Source: Azolla caroliniana
Taxonomy: Eukaryota; Polypodiophyta
Reading direction: 5' to 3'
DNA: 64,000 bases
Assembly (NCBI GenBank): GCA_043228905.1
Contig: JBHGNT010000002.1
Location: forward strand, 6,882,001-6,946,000
Shown here: piece by piece, positions 20,152 through 30,069 of the stretch
Position numbering within the stretch: the first letter of the stretch is position 1
How the letters are laid out: each line of letters opens with the position of its first letter
Made by a program: the position numbers and the translations under genes
The notes under the pieces: model-generated
What the model was told of the DNA's origin: nothing
Databases searched by the model: none
The model's input: the letters and a program-made list of their open reading frames with translations, nothing else

Positions 20152-22526
20152 CTAGCTTTGCCTATTCCGCCTCCTCAAACCGCTGCTTATTGACCTCCAG
20201 CTTTTCCTTTGCCGCTTCTTCCAATAGCCTTGCCGTTTCTACCACCTTTGTCTACTCCTCCGCCAAAGCTTCCGTTTTCTTCTCAAGTTCGTCCATTTTT
20301 TGTGCCAGGTCCGTTCGTGCCTTCTTCAACAGCTCCTTCAATCTATCTTGTTGTCGGTCGAATTCTGCTCCCCGCCTCTTGTAATCTGCCTCCGTTTGCT
20401 TATGCTCCCGGTACAATTTATCAAAATCTTCAATCTTCTGCTTGAGTCGTCGATTTATTTAGGAACGCAACTGGCATTCCTGTCTTTCTGTTGTTGGAGC
20501 TTCTCTTTTAGTCGTTCTATATCTGTTTTAGCTTGTCGACAGAGCCTATCCTTCTCCTGTAATAGCTTTTCCCTTTCTTCCTTTAGCCGGTCATTGTTAT
20601 CGTGGCTCTTTCCGATGTTCTCCTCAACTCTCCGTCATTCTTCCTCAGCCAATTTCTTATGTTCCCTTTCTTTTCCTCTTAGTACCTCCTGAGCCACTAA
20701 TTCTTCTCTTAAGGTCCTTAGTTCTTGGGCGGACTCAGTGCCGGTTTTCAAGGCTGTATCCACCGCCGGTTCCAATTCTTGTTTTGGGTTTGCCTTTTGC
20801 TTCCTTGGTTTTGTGTCGACACTCTTTTGTTGTCCCATGTTGGCCATGTTGGCCATGCTGGCCGTGTATTCCTTGGCCTTTATTAACTCTTCTTCCATGC
20901 CCCGCATCTAGGCTCTTACCTTCTCCAGTTCTTCGGTAGTTGTGCGCATGAGGTGTCTATTCTGCCTTTGTTCCTTGTCCAGTTGGTCTACCATGCCGGC
21001 AACTTGCTCTCCTAGCCATCTTAACCATTGTTGGCATGTGCCCTGTTCCAGCCCCTGTTGTTCCCCGTCTGTTGGGGTGCTTTGTGTGCCCTCGTTTAGT
21101 GGCGGCTCCGGCCGTTGTTCTGGCTGCTTGGGACTCAGACCCGTTGAAAGGACTTGCTCCCTGCCCGGTGCTGGTTGGCCGGTTGGTGCCTTGCTCTGTC
21201 CACTCCCCTGTTCCTCTCTGCCCTGGGTTTCCACCACCATAGTCGGAGCCGGTTCTTTCACCCGCTGCTCCTGATCCCGCTTCTTTGCGTGTCGTTCCAA
21301 GGTTTCGGCCGGTTCCTCATCCGCCTCCTCTTCTGTGGTCTCTAGGCAGATTTTGTGTACAAAGTCCTCTGGTTCTTGGTCTTATCGGCGCAGTGTGATT
21401 TTGATCGGCTTCGTTTTCGCTGGAGTTGTCTCCTCCGCTTCTTGTGTCCGGTTAGTTGGCTTAGCTGGTCTCTCCGTGTCTTTCTCCACCGGTTCTGGTT
21501 CCTCCTGTTGTGATGCATCCTCCGAGGTCCATCCTCGGGTGTTCTTTTCTAGGAGTTGTCGCCTCTTGGTTGCTTTCTTGGGCATTGTTTCCGGTCGGCC
21601 CCTCTTTTTAGGTTTGGCGGTGATGACGGGGGGTACTAATAAGGTTAGCCACTGTGCTACCCCTGTCCAAGATTTCTTCCCTTCCGCCACAGATTCTATG
21701 GCGGATTTCAAGCATTCGGGGACCTTAGTCCCTCGTACATTGCTATAATGAATCCGGTTCTGTATTTTGGTATGGCCAGTGGTCGTGAATGGACGAACCC
21801 ATATTATAGCAGCACCCGGGCCACCTCCCAGAATAGAGGGTCTTCTCCCCCTTGCGTTCGGTACGCCTTGCTGCTGAGGGAATACTCACTGAAATACTCG
21901 TTTAATGTCTCGGTGGATGGGCTCTCCACCGCTCGAAGTCCCCCCGCTTGTAATCTTGTGAGGGCCTGGAATGTGCCCTTCGTTATTTCTTCAAGGTCGA
22001 TCGTTGGTGCGACCTGTTCCGGGTCCTCATGCGGTGGTGCATTTGTGATGCGAAGGAATCCCTTGAGTCTGTTCTTGGTGAACCATTCGCATGCTGCATT
22101 GGAAAGTGCCATGGGACCTGAGTCTTTTTCGTTGTTGTCGATGTGCTTCTTTGCAAGGAGGTTGTGCTCTGTGTGTCTGAGGGTTCGTGTGCTTTTCTAC
22201 GCTCGCCACAATCGAAGTTCTCTAAGGGCCATTCCCTCGATTGGCCTTTGATTTTGTACCCCCATCTTCTTGAACCGCTAGTTCTCGGTTCCAACGCATG
22301 CATGCTCCGGACCATAATTAGTATGTGTACCCCGGTCCTGTGCTTTAAATAGCCACGTCCTACCTGTTCACTAGCGTCTGTTTGCAATAATATCTTTGCC
22401 CTAATATTAGTCGTCCCACCTTTTGCTTCCTCCACGTTTTTGCATGATGACCATCATTTTCTGACTACTTTACTTTTCTTCTTCTTCTTCTTCTTATTAT
22501 TTCTTAAGATGACCTTACGTGCCGGA
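20152..22526 (-). pseudogene. Accessory third ORF of Gypsy-C, downstream of integrase
   Basis: Four minus-strand frames in series form one broken gene. A probable start is at 22435 (MEEAKGGTTNIRAKILLQTD). A frameshift leads to ACEWFTKNRLKGFLRI (about 22090), a possible globular segment ending in EDPLFWEVARVLL. The next block (21382-21711) is basic and has an AT-hook-like core, KPKKRGRPE, flanked by KKATKRR. Then comes a Pro/Glu/Gln-rich linker and a heptad-rich stretch (MVDQLDKEQRQNRHLMRTT and ELRTLREELVAQEVLRGKE), predicted coiled coil. It lies between integrase and 3' LTR in sense orientation, where env-like or other extra ORFs of plant gypsy elements sit. No membrane segment or signal peptide is apparent, so I do not call it env. 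Gypsy-B interrupts it at 20152. Confidence 0.65.
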
Positions 22527-23055
22527 TGTCGTGAAGATTTCCGGCTATAGTATGAAACCGGGGTGGAAAGGGCAAGTCGGTGGTGTGCAACATGTGCACA
22601 CGTATACTAGGAAATGGTGTATAGAAATAAGAGGGAAAATTTTATCCCACATTGTAAGGTCCCTCCCTCCTTGGGCTATAAAAGGAAGGGAGGGGTCACT
22701 TATGAAGGGTTTCCTATTTTGCGTATGAGAGGTATACCACTTAGTCTAGAGTTCTTACCGTTTTAGGGTTAGGGTTTCGTTTAGGGTTTTCCTTCTTCAT
22801 CTTCGGTTAAGGTTTTCTCATAGTCGTTTGGTGCGGCCCATGCGGCCACCATTGTTGTAATCATTCGTTTGTTTTAATATATCTTGTTGAGTATCTTACC
22901 TCTACCAATCTCTCCTTCTATGTGGTGATCTTATTCTTTCTTCTTCTCCTCTTGAGCTAAGCTTCCAAACATATCTTATTCTTTCTCCTCTACTCCCTAG
23001 TCTGAGACCCCGGTGGTCCCGCCCGTTCTACACGCACACACGTAACAACGCGACA
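22527..23055 (+). repeat. 5' LTR of element X
   Basis: 529 bp, TGTCGTGAAGATTTCC...AACGCGACA. It contains a strong TATA box (GGGCTATAAAAGG near 22672-22684) after a C/T-rich stretch. Some 90-100 bases further on is a cluster of plant telomere-like motifs (TTTTAGGGTTAGGG, TTTAGGGTTTTCC, about 22762-22792), which may act as telo-boxes. Confidence 0.9.
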
Positions 23056-23059
23056 TCTT

Positions 23060-23075
23060 TGGTGAACCCGATGTG
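23060..23075 (+). promoter_or_regulatory. Primer-binding site of element X
   Basis: TGGTGAACCCGATGTG begins four bases after the LTR. It starts with the TGG expected opposite a tRNA CCA end. I cannot name the tRNA. Confidence 0.7.
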
Positions 23076-23092
23076 AAGGGTGGCAAGGGAGC

Positions 23093-23863
23093 ATGGAGAT
23101 GGAAGAAGACTTCGACTTCGAGGAGATGATGGCAAAGATCGTGATGGAAGCCGGACGGAAGATGGCGAAGCGAGATGCGGCTCAACAAGCCGTCGAAAGG
23201 GTGGTCGATCGAGTCAGCCGGTTCAATGGGAATGAGGTCCTAAAATTTTTGGGAGCCTACAAGGCCAAGATGGCGAAAGGGGGCGTGGACGAGGCGATGC
23301 GGCTAGAGTATTTTCGTCGAGTGGCGGCCGTATCAGTGCACAAAGAGGTCAAGGAGCTTCAAGAAGCTCACGAGTCATGGGAGTCCTTTGAGGGAGCGCT
23401 ATTGGACGCATACGGATATGCGAAACCGGAGTGGGTATGCCGGCAACCCTATGGGGAGCGGTCGACAACAACGTGGCCCACGAGTGGCGGAGAAGAGAGG
23501 GCGGTGAGAGGCTACGCACTACCGTCGGAAGAGAGCTCGACGTGCGATCAACCGGAGGAGTATGACCTAGAGGCGTTGGTATGGGAGGCGTGCGAGAGCG
23601 TGAAGGTGAAGTTCGAAGCTAAAGAAGGGCTTATTATGGAGTCGGGCCGGAGACGATCCGAGGATGCGGAGGAAGAAGCCTCCCTATGTGTGGATGATGG
23701 GGCCTATACGGAGGTCGGAAGAGCATGCAATGACGACGACGTGGGAGAGGGTGCAGGGCAAGCGACCCTCTCGTCTTGCGGAAAAGGGACAGCCATGGAC
23801 GAGGCCGGTGACTACGAAGCGGGGAGCACCACTTCGAGAGTGGGCGGAGGATTCCGGACATGA
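23093..23863 (+). CDS. Gag-like protein of element X
   Basis: 256 codons starting 38 bases after the LTR. The first half is helical (FDFEEMMAKIVMEAGRKMAK; RFNGNEVLKFLGAYKAKM; EYFRRVAAVSVHKEV; SWESFEGALLDAYGY), a layout like the capsid N-terminal segment of Ty3/gypsy gag, where FNG..V..FL..Y and W..F...L recur. The second half is acidic and Gly-rich. I see no zinc knuckle and no protease. It may be the truncated gag of a helper element, kept for packaging; that is inference. The start ATG is the first after the primer site. Confidence 0.6.
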   Translation: MEMEEDFDFEEMMAKIVMEAGRKMAKRDAAQQAVERVVDRVSRFNGNEVLKFLGAYKAKMAKGGVDEAMRLEYFRRVAAVSVHKEVKELQEAHESWESFEGALLDAYGYAKPEWVCRQPYGERSTTTWPTSGGEERAVRGYALPSEESSTCDQPEEYDLEALVWEACESVKVKFEAKEGLIMESGRRRSEDAEEEASLCVDDGAYTEVGRACNDDDVGEGAGQATLSSCGKGTAMDEAGDYEAGSTTSRVGGGFRT

Positions 23864-26418
23864 TGACCCAAAACATCGAGCGGGGAGGAGACAAGCGGTG
23901 GTGCCGGGACCTTACCCACACTGATTCTAGAGACTCCGGCATCCGGCCTGAGAGCCGGTGTGAGACCTAGAGTGATGAACGGTGGCGGCGGCAAGGCGGG
24001 CAACCAAGACGACGACATGGAAGAGACGGCGGCAAGTGTAATCGAGGCTTGTGCGATCGGAGGCGGGGTAGCCGCGGACAACGATGTCCGGACGGAGGCG
24101 GCTACGGACACAACGAGTGGTGGTGCCGGGTCCTAGAGGCTCCGGTGGTCGGCCCCGAGTGCTGGCGTGAGTCCTAGAGCGACGGGCGGTGGCGACGGCA
24201 AGGCGGGAAACCGAGACGAGGACGAGGACGAGGAGGTAGCAAGCATAACTGAGGCTTGCGTAACCAGGGACGAGATAGCCACGGACCATGGCGTCCGAAC
24301 GAAGGTGGCTACAAACATGACATCGGCGAGTGATGGTACCAAGACTTTTCCCCCACCTGTTCTAGAGACTTCGGCGGTTGGCCCCGAGAGCCCACGTGAG
24401 ACTGGAGAGACGGAAGGTGGCGGCGGCAAAGCGGACGATCGAAACGACGACGAGGAAGGTCATAGCGGACAAAGGAGAGACCCCTCGACACCGAGACTGG
24501 AGACTACGGTGGTTGCGCTCGAATGCCAACATAAGACCGGAGAGAAGGGCGGTGTCCGTGAAGAGGCGTGGCCCAGAGCGAACACGTACGAAGATGAGGA
24601 TGCGAGGCCCGGAACGGGCATGTACAAGAGGACCGACGGAGAGGTCGGGAGCAGCAAAGAGGAGAGAGTCGGGAACTGATCCGACCGGAAGATGAACCGG
24701 TCGATAATCTGACACGACCAGAAGACGACGCGGAAGAAGATTGGAGCGGGGTCCGGTCAACTGGGCCAGAACCGAAGAAGAGCCGGCAAGGCCGGATTTG
24801 TTCGGACAAACATGTACCGGCCGGTTACGATTACGGAAGCGAGCTGACCAAACCGGAACTCGATTGGCCGAGACCGATCCGGGCGAAGGCTAAGTCGGCA
24901 TGATTGGAGGTTGAGGTGAATGAGCCACAACACCCGATGGGAGCCAGTGAGCGCGAGAAGGAGGCCAAGCGGCCATGATGACTACGGTTCCGTGGAAGAC
25001 CAGAAACGAGCGGGACCCTCCCCACCTATTCTAGAGACTTTGGCGGTTGCTGATCAACATAAGACCGGAGAGACAGCCGGTGGCGGCAAGGAGTCGGAGA
25101 CCGGAATGGACGAGGCTACCGGAATGGGTACCCGATGCGTGAAGACGGACGAGCACGGCCAAGAAGGCAAACCGGAGTCGGAAGGGGCTACGACAACGAA
25201 GGACGAAGAGACCGACGCGGAGGTCGGGTCTACGGCGGATGAGGCGCGTAATACGAAGTATGCACTACGGCATAAAACGGAGCAGACTCTATAGCCACTC
25301 AAGGGCCAAGAAACGGGCATGTATTCGGAAGAGCCACAACGAGTGACTGGTGATAGCGGTCCGGTCGAGCCTTTGAGAGGCAAAGGCATGGCGAGAGACG
25401 AAGCGGCGAGATGCCATGATCGGCGGATGGGCGGCGAGAGCGAAGGATGGTGCGCGGAGAACGACGGGGTACACACCGGGAAGAGAAAACGCGGCGGCTT
25501 CCCGGAGGGCATGCAAGGCCAAGTGGGCCAAGAGGATGCGAGTCGGGATGAAGCGGTAACGAGAGCCGCGAAGAATCCCGACATGAAGGTCGGGATGACG
25601 ATATGCTCTACTACGAGAGAGCACGGAGAGCAAGGGAGAATCAACGTGTGCGTAATGGGGTCACCTAAGGACCAAAGAATGAGTGTTCATTTAGAGGAGC
25701 CGCAACGAGTGACCGATGATGACGGTCGGAGGAAGCCTTCGAGAGGCAAGCGCGGGACGACGGACGGCGCGACGAGACGCCAAGATCGACAGAACGAGAC
25801 GAGCGCGATCGGCATGAACGAAGGATTGTGTCTGGGAAAATGGAGGAGATGCGTGGAGAATGGAGGGTCACGTACTGTGAAGAGAAAATGGGGCATCCCG
25901 AAAATGGGGCATCCCGAAGGATGTGTGCGGCCGAGCGGGCCAGGCGGACCAAAAGGGTGTACCTCGGGCCGAAGCGGCAACATCGGAGGTTGCGGAGGAC
26001 ACCAAAGACGAGAGCACTGACTCGGATGTCGGGAAAGCAACGTACCTTTTCGAAAGGGCACGCAAAGGGTGGAATCCAGAGTGCGATTGGAGAGATTGGG
26101 AGCGCATCCAGAGGACATACGAGGCGGACAAAGGAAGAGAAACCGGGTCAACAACGACGTTTGGGAGGGCCGGTCGAAGAAGAAGGCGCGAACGTCGGAT
26201 ATGGCGGATCGGATGGAGCCGCCGGTTCGGGGACACGCGGTGGACGTGGTGGATCGGATGTAGCCGGCGGGTCGGCGCCGGTAAGGAGCTGGCAAGACGG
26301 ATCGGCGCCGGCAAGGGACCGGCAAGATGGTTGGGTGCCGGTAAGGCGAAGGACCCAATTGATCACCATCGCCGAAATCTCTCACCCTTTTCCTTTCTTG
26401 GCACATACCGGTGGATGT
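23864..26418 (+). repeat. GC-rich degenerate tandem repeats in element X
   Basis: Two repeat systems. About 23930-24500 and again about 25020-25090: units of roughly 215-230 bp with CTAGAGACT(C/T)CGG, GGCGGTGGCG.CGGCAAGGCGG and a GCTACGGACA-type end. About 25313-25680 and 25681-25870: a second unit with GAGCCACAACGAGTGAC and GGCAAAGGCATGGCGAGAG-like blocks. Several frames stay open by composition on both strands (for example 233 codons at 25319-26020 plus), with Glu/Arg/Gly-rich products and no recognisable domain. I do not call these genes. Confidence 0.6.
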
Positions 26419-26437
26419 GCGGTTTGGTGGGGGTGGA
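26419..26437 (+). promoter_or_regulatory. Polypurine tract of element X
   Basis: GTGCGGTTTGGTGGGGGTGGA just before the 3' LTR start at 26438 (last 19 bases are the tract). Element Y has nearly the same sequence at 30051-30069. Confidence 0.7.
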
Positions 26438-26514
26438 TGTCTTGAAGATTTCCGGCTATAGTGTGAAACTGGGGTGGAAAGGGCAAGTGGGTGGTGTGCA
26501 ACATGTGCGCACGT
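26438..26514 (+). repeat. 3' LTR of element X, left fragment
   Basis: First 77 bases (TGTCTTGAAGATTTCC...GTGCGCACGT), matching the X 5' LTR up to the ACGT that is duplicated by the Y insertion. Confidence 0.85.
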
Positions 26515-27058
26515 TGTCGTGAAGAAAACCGGCCATAGGCGGAATCAGAGAAAAAGATGCATGAACCGGCTCTTACATGGGTGGACGCGTGAATTGATGT
26601 TTTGAACATGATTCATAATTGGATCGGCTGATGTAAATACTAGGTAGTATACATTTATTTGGGATTGTGCGTATCTCTGTCGAAAGGGACAGGGAATAAA
26701 GCGGTTTTGACTAGGGAGAAAGGGGCACCCCGTTTTTGCGAACTATTTAAGGAGGGAGAGAAGGAAGAAAAGGGATTGCGCGTTGGCAAGGACGAAGAGT
26801 GTTGCAGGACCGAGTGCCGAGCTCTCTCTCCTCCACCGATCGTCATTCTTTGTGGGTGTTGGGAGTTCGACGCCTCTGCTTCGTGGGTAGCCCGTGCGCT
26901 GCCAGCAGAGGCTCTCCCTTCTACGCTTCTTTTTTTTAGGGGTCCAGTGTGTTCTGTCTGTGTGCGTGAGTAGGATCCCCGTGTCGGGTCCATCGCCGCC
27001 TTGCTGGTTGTAATCGTCAGAGTTTGTAATCTCTTGATATTGTAATCGACCGTTACTG
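26515..27058 (+). repeat. 5' LTR of element Y, truncated
   Basis: Matches the first ~545 bases of 30070-30776 and stops at CGACCGTTACT, where the full LTR continues with ATAATTAAGTG. The new sequence GTCGAGCCGGGACGG starts the truncated pol. Confidence 0.85.
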
Positions 27059-28236
27059 TCGAGCCGGGACGGATGCCAGAGGTTCGTCGTGAACCACATC
27101 AACAATTGCGAGAAGGTGCTGCAGAGGCTCGAAAACGCACGACTCACCTTCTCTGGAGAAAAATCGGTGTTCGGGCAGTCGGAGATCTTGGTGGTCAGAC
27201 ACCTGTGCGGGCCTTATGGTAGGAAACCATCTCCGGCAAAGGTAGAGGCCATCTCCGCGATGAGGAACGATTGCGGGTCGGTCACGGAGGTCCGTAGATT
27301 CTTGGGAGCATGCACGTTCTACTACATCTGGATCCCGCACTACGCACATGTTGCGGAACCCCTCTACGGACTATTGAAAAAGGGGCGTAGCTTTGAGTGG
27401 AGGACGGAGCACAAGGAGTCGATCCGGAGACTAAAGGAGGCGCTTACGGTAGCGCCAAATCTCCGTAAAGCGGTTTACGGTAAGGGGGTCCTCATCTATG
27501 TAACGGTGGACACGAGCCCGACCGGGATCGGGTGGGTGATCAAGCAGGAGGAAGAGGACGGCGCACGGTTCCCGATCCGGTTCGGGGCGAAGGTATTGAG
27601 CGAGCGACAGCGAGGTTACCCCCAAGTGAAGCGCGAACTATGGGGTATCGTTTCGGCAGTCAAGGCCGACAGGGACTACCTGATCGGGACGGAGGTAACA
27701 ATCGACACGGTCTGCCTGCCGATACTCGTCATGGTTTCCGGATGCGCGACGCCGGACCTAGCAATGCTCCGGTGGATAGCGTACATTAAGTCCCTGAACC
27801 CGGAGATACGACACATCTCCAGAAAGGATAATGCCATGGCCAACATGCTTTCGAGAGCGAGTTTCAACGACGAAGACGACATGGTTTCGGATGACGAAGA
27901 AGTCGGCGAGGACTTCTTCGGGTCGGCTAATGTGACGACAAGGAAAGGGAACACTCTGACACTTAACGAATTTGACGAAAGCAGGTATGACGGGGAGTGG
28001 CTCCAAATCGGGAGGTTCCTACGGGCGATGACGTCGGACGCAGCGTGGACGAGAGAAGAGGCGAGCCGGGTACGGAAGAAGGCGTATTGATTCTTCCTAT
28101 GGGATGGGTGCATATGGAGGCACCCAAAGAAAAGAAACCACATCCCGCTCTGAGTAGTGGCAAAGAAGGAAGAACATGAGGAACTACTAGCGGCATTTCA
28201 GGAGAGTCCCTAGGTCGGGCACCGCGGAATGTGGGT
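27059..28236 (+). pseudogene. Element Y RT C-terminus, RNase H and integrase N-terminus
   Basis: A 333-codon frame (27089-28090) reads from the RT thumb (NCEKVLQRLENARLTFSGEK; VTEVRRFLGACTFYYIWIPH; PLYGLLKKGRSFEW) into RNase H (VLIYVTVDTSPTGIGWVI with Asp; RGYPQVKRELWGIV with Glu; DYLIGTEVTIDT). It stops at TGA where related copies continue into IN (RFFLWDG). After the stop the frame reads on through ELLAAFQESP and VGHRGMWV, the HH part of the integrase zinc domain, then is cut by a solo LTR at 28237. RT catalytic residues are absent because of the deletion, so no active polymerase can be made. Confidence 0.85.
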
Positions 28237-28913
28237 TGTTGGGAGACAAGTCCCTCCGGATGGGAAGGGAGAAGAACAGTCCCTCCGGAACCGGAAGAGG
28301 AGTACCCGGCTACGGAGAGCCGGATGGTGCAGACCCGGTGTGAACCGGATGAGGAGTACCCGGCTACGAAGAGCCGAATGGTGCAGACTGGGTGTGAACC
28401 GGATGGGGAGTACCCGGCTACGGAGAGCCGGATGTTGCAAGCCCGGTGAGAACCGGAGGAAGAGACATATTCGTAAATATGTTTCTGAGAGCCCATCGAG
28501 GCTATATTTGTAAATAGCCGGAAAGTCATATTAGTATAAATATGACTTAGGGCAAATATGTGTTTGCAGTTGTTGTTCATTTTCTTGTTGGTGCAAGAAA
28601 AGAGAGTGTGTGTGTAACTGTACAGAGAGAGAGAGAGAAAGAGGTCGTTGCCTCTGTTGTAACCGCCGCCTGTGGCGAAGATCTGTGAGCACGAGGTCGG
28701 TGCCTCAGTGAACTCACGGTTGTATATTCTTACATAGTGACAGTTTGCAGCCTGTGGGCTGCCGTGGTTTTTCCCCTAGTTTGGGGTTTTCCACGTGAAC
28801 CTCCTGTGTATCTCCCTCTTCTTCTTGTCGTGTTTTATTTCCCGTTTTCTGTGTATGATCCTAAGTTCGGTTGTGGCCGAGCGTTGCGTATAGGGAGCGT
28901 TGAGTTCCCGTCA
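28237..28913 (+). repeat. Solo LTR of a copia family (R1), inside element Y integrase
   Basis: 677 bp, TGTTGGGAGACAAGTCCCTCCGG...GAGTTCCCGTCA, flanked by TGGGT (28232-28236) and TGGGC (28914-28918). The two sides rejoin as GHRGMW|ATFEKLKEKYW, the expected integrase reading. It has three copies of an approximately 57-bp unit with CCGGCTACGGAGAGCCGG hairpins (about 28290-28450), a TATA-like TATTAGTATAAATATG, and the TTGTGGCCGAGCG block near its end. Confidence 0.9.
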
Positions 28914-30000
28914 TGGGCCACGTTCGAGAAGCTGAAGGAGAAGTATTGGTGGTCGGGGATGTACCAGGACATGCATCGGTTCGTAACGACTTGCTACGTT
29001 GTCCGACATCGGGACGAGCTACACCCGACTTACCCGCCTACGGTCCATTTCAAGTGGATGGTGCACTTGGTGACGATGCCAATGGGAGTAGGATAGATGC
29101 GATACCTGGTGCTTGCGCGGGAAGACTTAACGAACCAGGTGGAAGGCCGTGCACTACAGAACAAGACAACCGTGGCGGTATGCCGGTTCCTGAATCGAAG
29201 AGGTAGTGTGTCGGTACGGGTGCGTTGGGAGGATCGTGGCGGACCGGGGAGAGCTGGATGCGCGGGAAGCTAAGGAGTTGTTCGACCGGCTAGGGGTCAA
29301 ACTCTCCCTCACTACGGCGTACAATCCGGAGGCGAACGGGAAGGTAGAACGTGGGCACGGGCCGATCGTAAAGGCGTTGGTGCGTGCATGCGGAGGGCAG
29401 GTCGGGAATTGGCCGCGGCTCCTTCCTTACACACTATGGGCAGACCAAACTACGCACAGTTCGGTGATAGGGTTTATGCCGGCAGAGCTGATGTATGGAC
29501 AAAAGCCAATCATGTCGGTGGAACAGACGGTTTCTTCATGGGCGGCGGTAGATTGGAAGGACGAGATGAGCCGGGAGGAATTGCTGGTGGCGCGGATTCG
29601 GCAACTCGAGCGGAGGCCGGAGGAAGTGAAATGGGCGAAGGAAAAGTTGCGGGCGGCAAGGGAGCGGAACAAGAACCGGTTCAACCGGACGCACCGGTTG
29701 CGACCAAAGAAGATCGAGGAAGGCGACTGGATCTTGGTATACGACAGCAGCCTCGACAATCAGCACAAGGCGGTGCGAAAGTTCGTTAGGAGATGGTTTG
29801 GGCCCTACACGGTGATGAGCGCGAACGACAACGGGACGTACCACCTCGCGGAACTCGACGGGACACGGTTAGCAGTACCGGTGGCCGGGAAGCGGATCAA
29901 AGTGTTCAAGAAGCGGTTCGTAGACGAGCCGGAGCCGGCGAGCGAGAGCGACGATGACGGTCAGTTCGGGCCCGGCGGAGAATCGGAGAGCGACGAGTGA
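28914..30000 (+). pseudogene. Element Y integrase
   Basis: ATFEKLKEKYWWSGMYQDMH continues the zinc domain, with CC at TTCYVVRHRDELHPTYPP (the second Cys is Val here). The core has WMVHLVTMPM, then a stop and a frameshift near 29200. A clean 264-codon frame (29206-30000) carries RIVADRGELD (second Asp), NPEANGKVERGHGP (Glu), a long basic helix (RRPEEVKWAKEKLRAARER), and a GPY/F-like module (RRWFGPYTVMSANDNG). The tail is acidic and Gly-rich. A close relative lies at 57317-58200 minus. I cannot assign the gypsy lineage. Confidence 0.87.
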
Positions 30001-30050
30001 GGCCGGTTTTCTTTGGTATCTACCCGTCTCTGGCGCATGTCGGTGGATGC

Positions 30051-30069
30051 GCGGTTTGGTGGGGGGGGA
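30051..30069 (+). promoter_or_regulatory. Polypurine tract of element Y
   Basis: GGTTTGGTGGGGGGGGA ends one base before the 3' LTR start at 30070. Confidence 0.75.

Noticed and set aside
20152-22526. Calling the Gypsy-C accessory ORF an envelope gene
   Set aside because: The position would fit, but there is no signal peptide, transmembrane segment or cleavage-type motif, and the protein looks nuclear and coiled-coil.
23634-26406. Long minus-strand frames in the GC-rich body of element X (up to 239 codons)
   Set aside because: GC-rich composition and tandem repeats keep all frames open; no domain and the opposite sense to gag.
28229-28513. 94-codon frame at 28229
   Set aside because: It crosses the LTR border and the hairpin repeats; not a gene.
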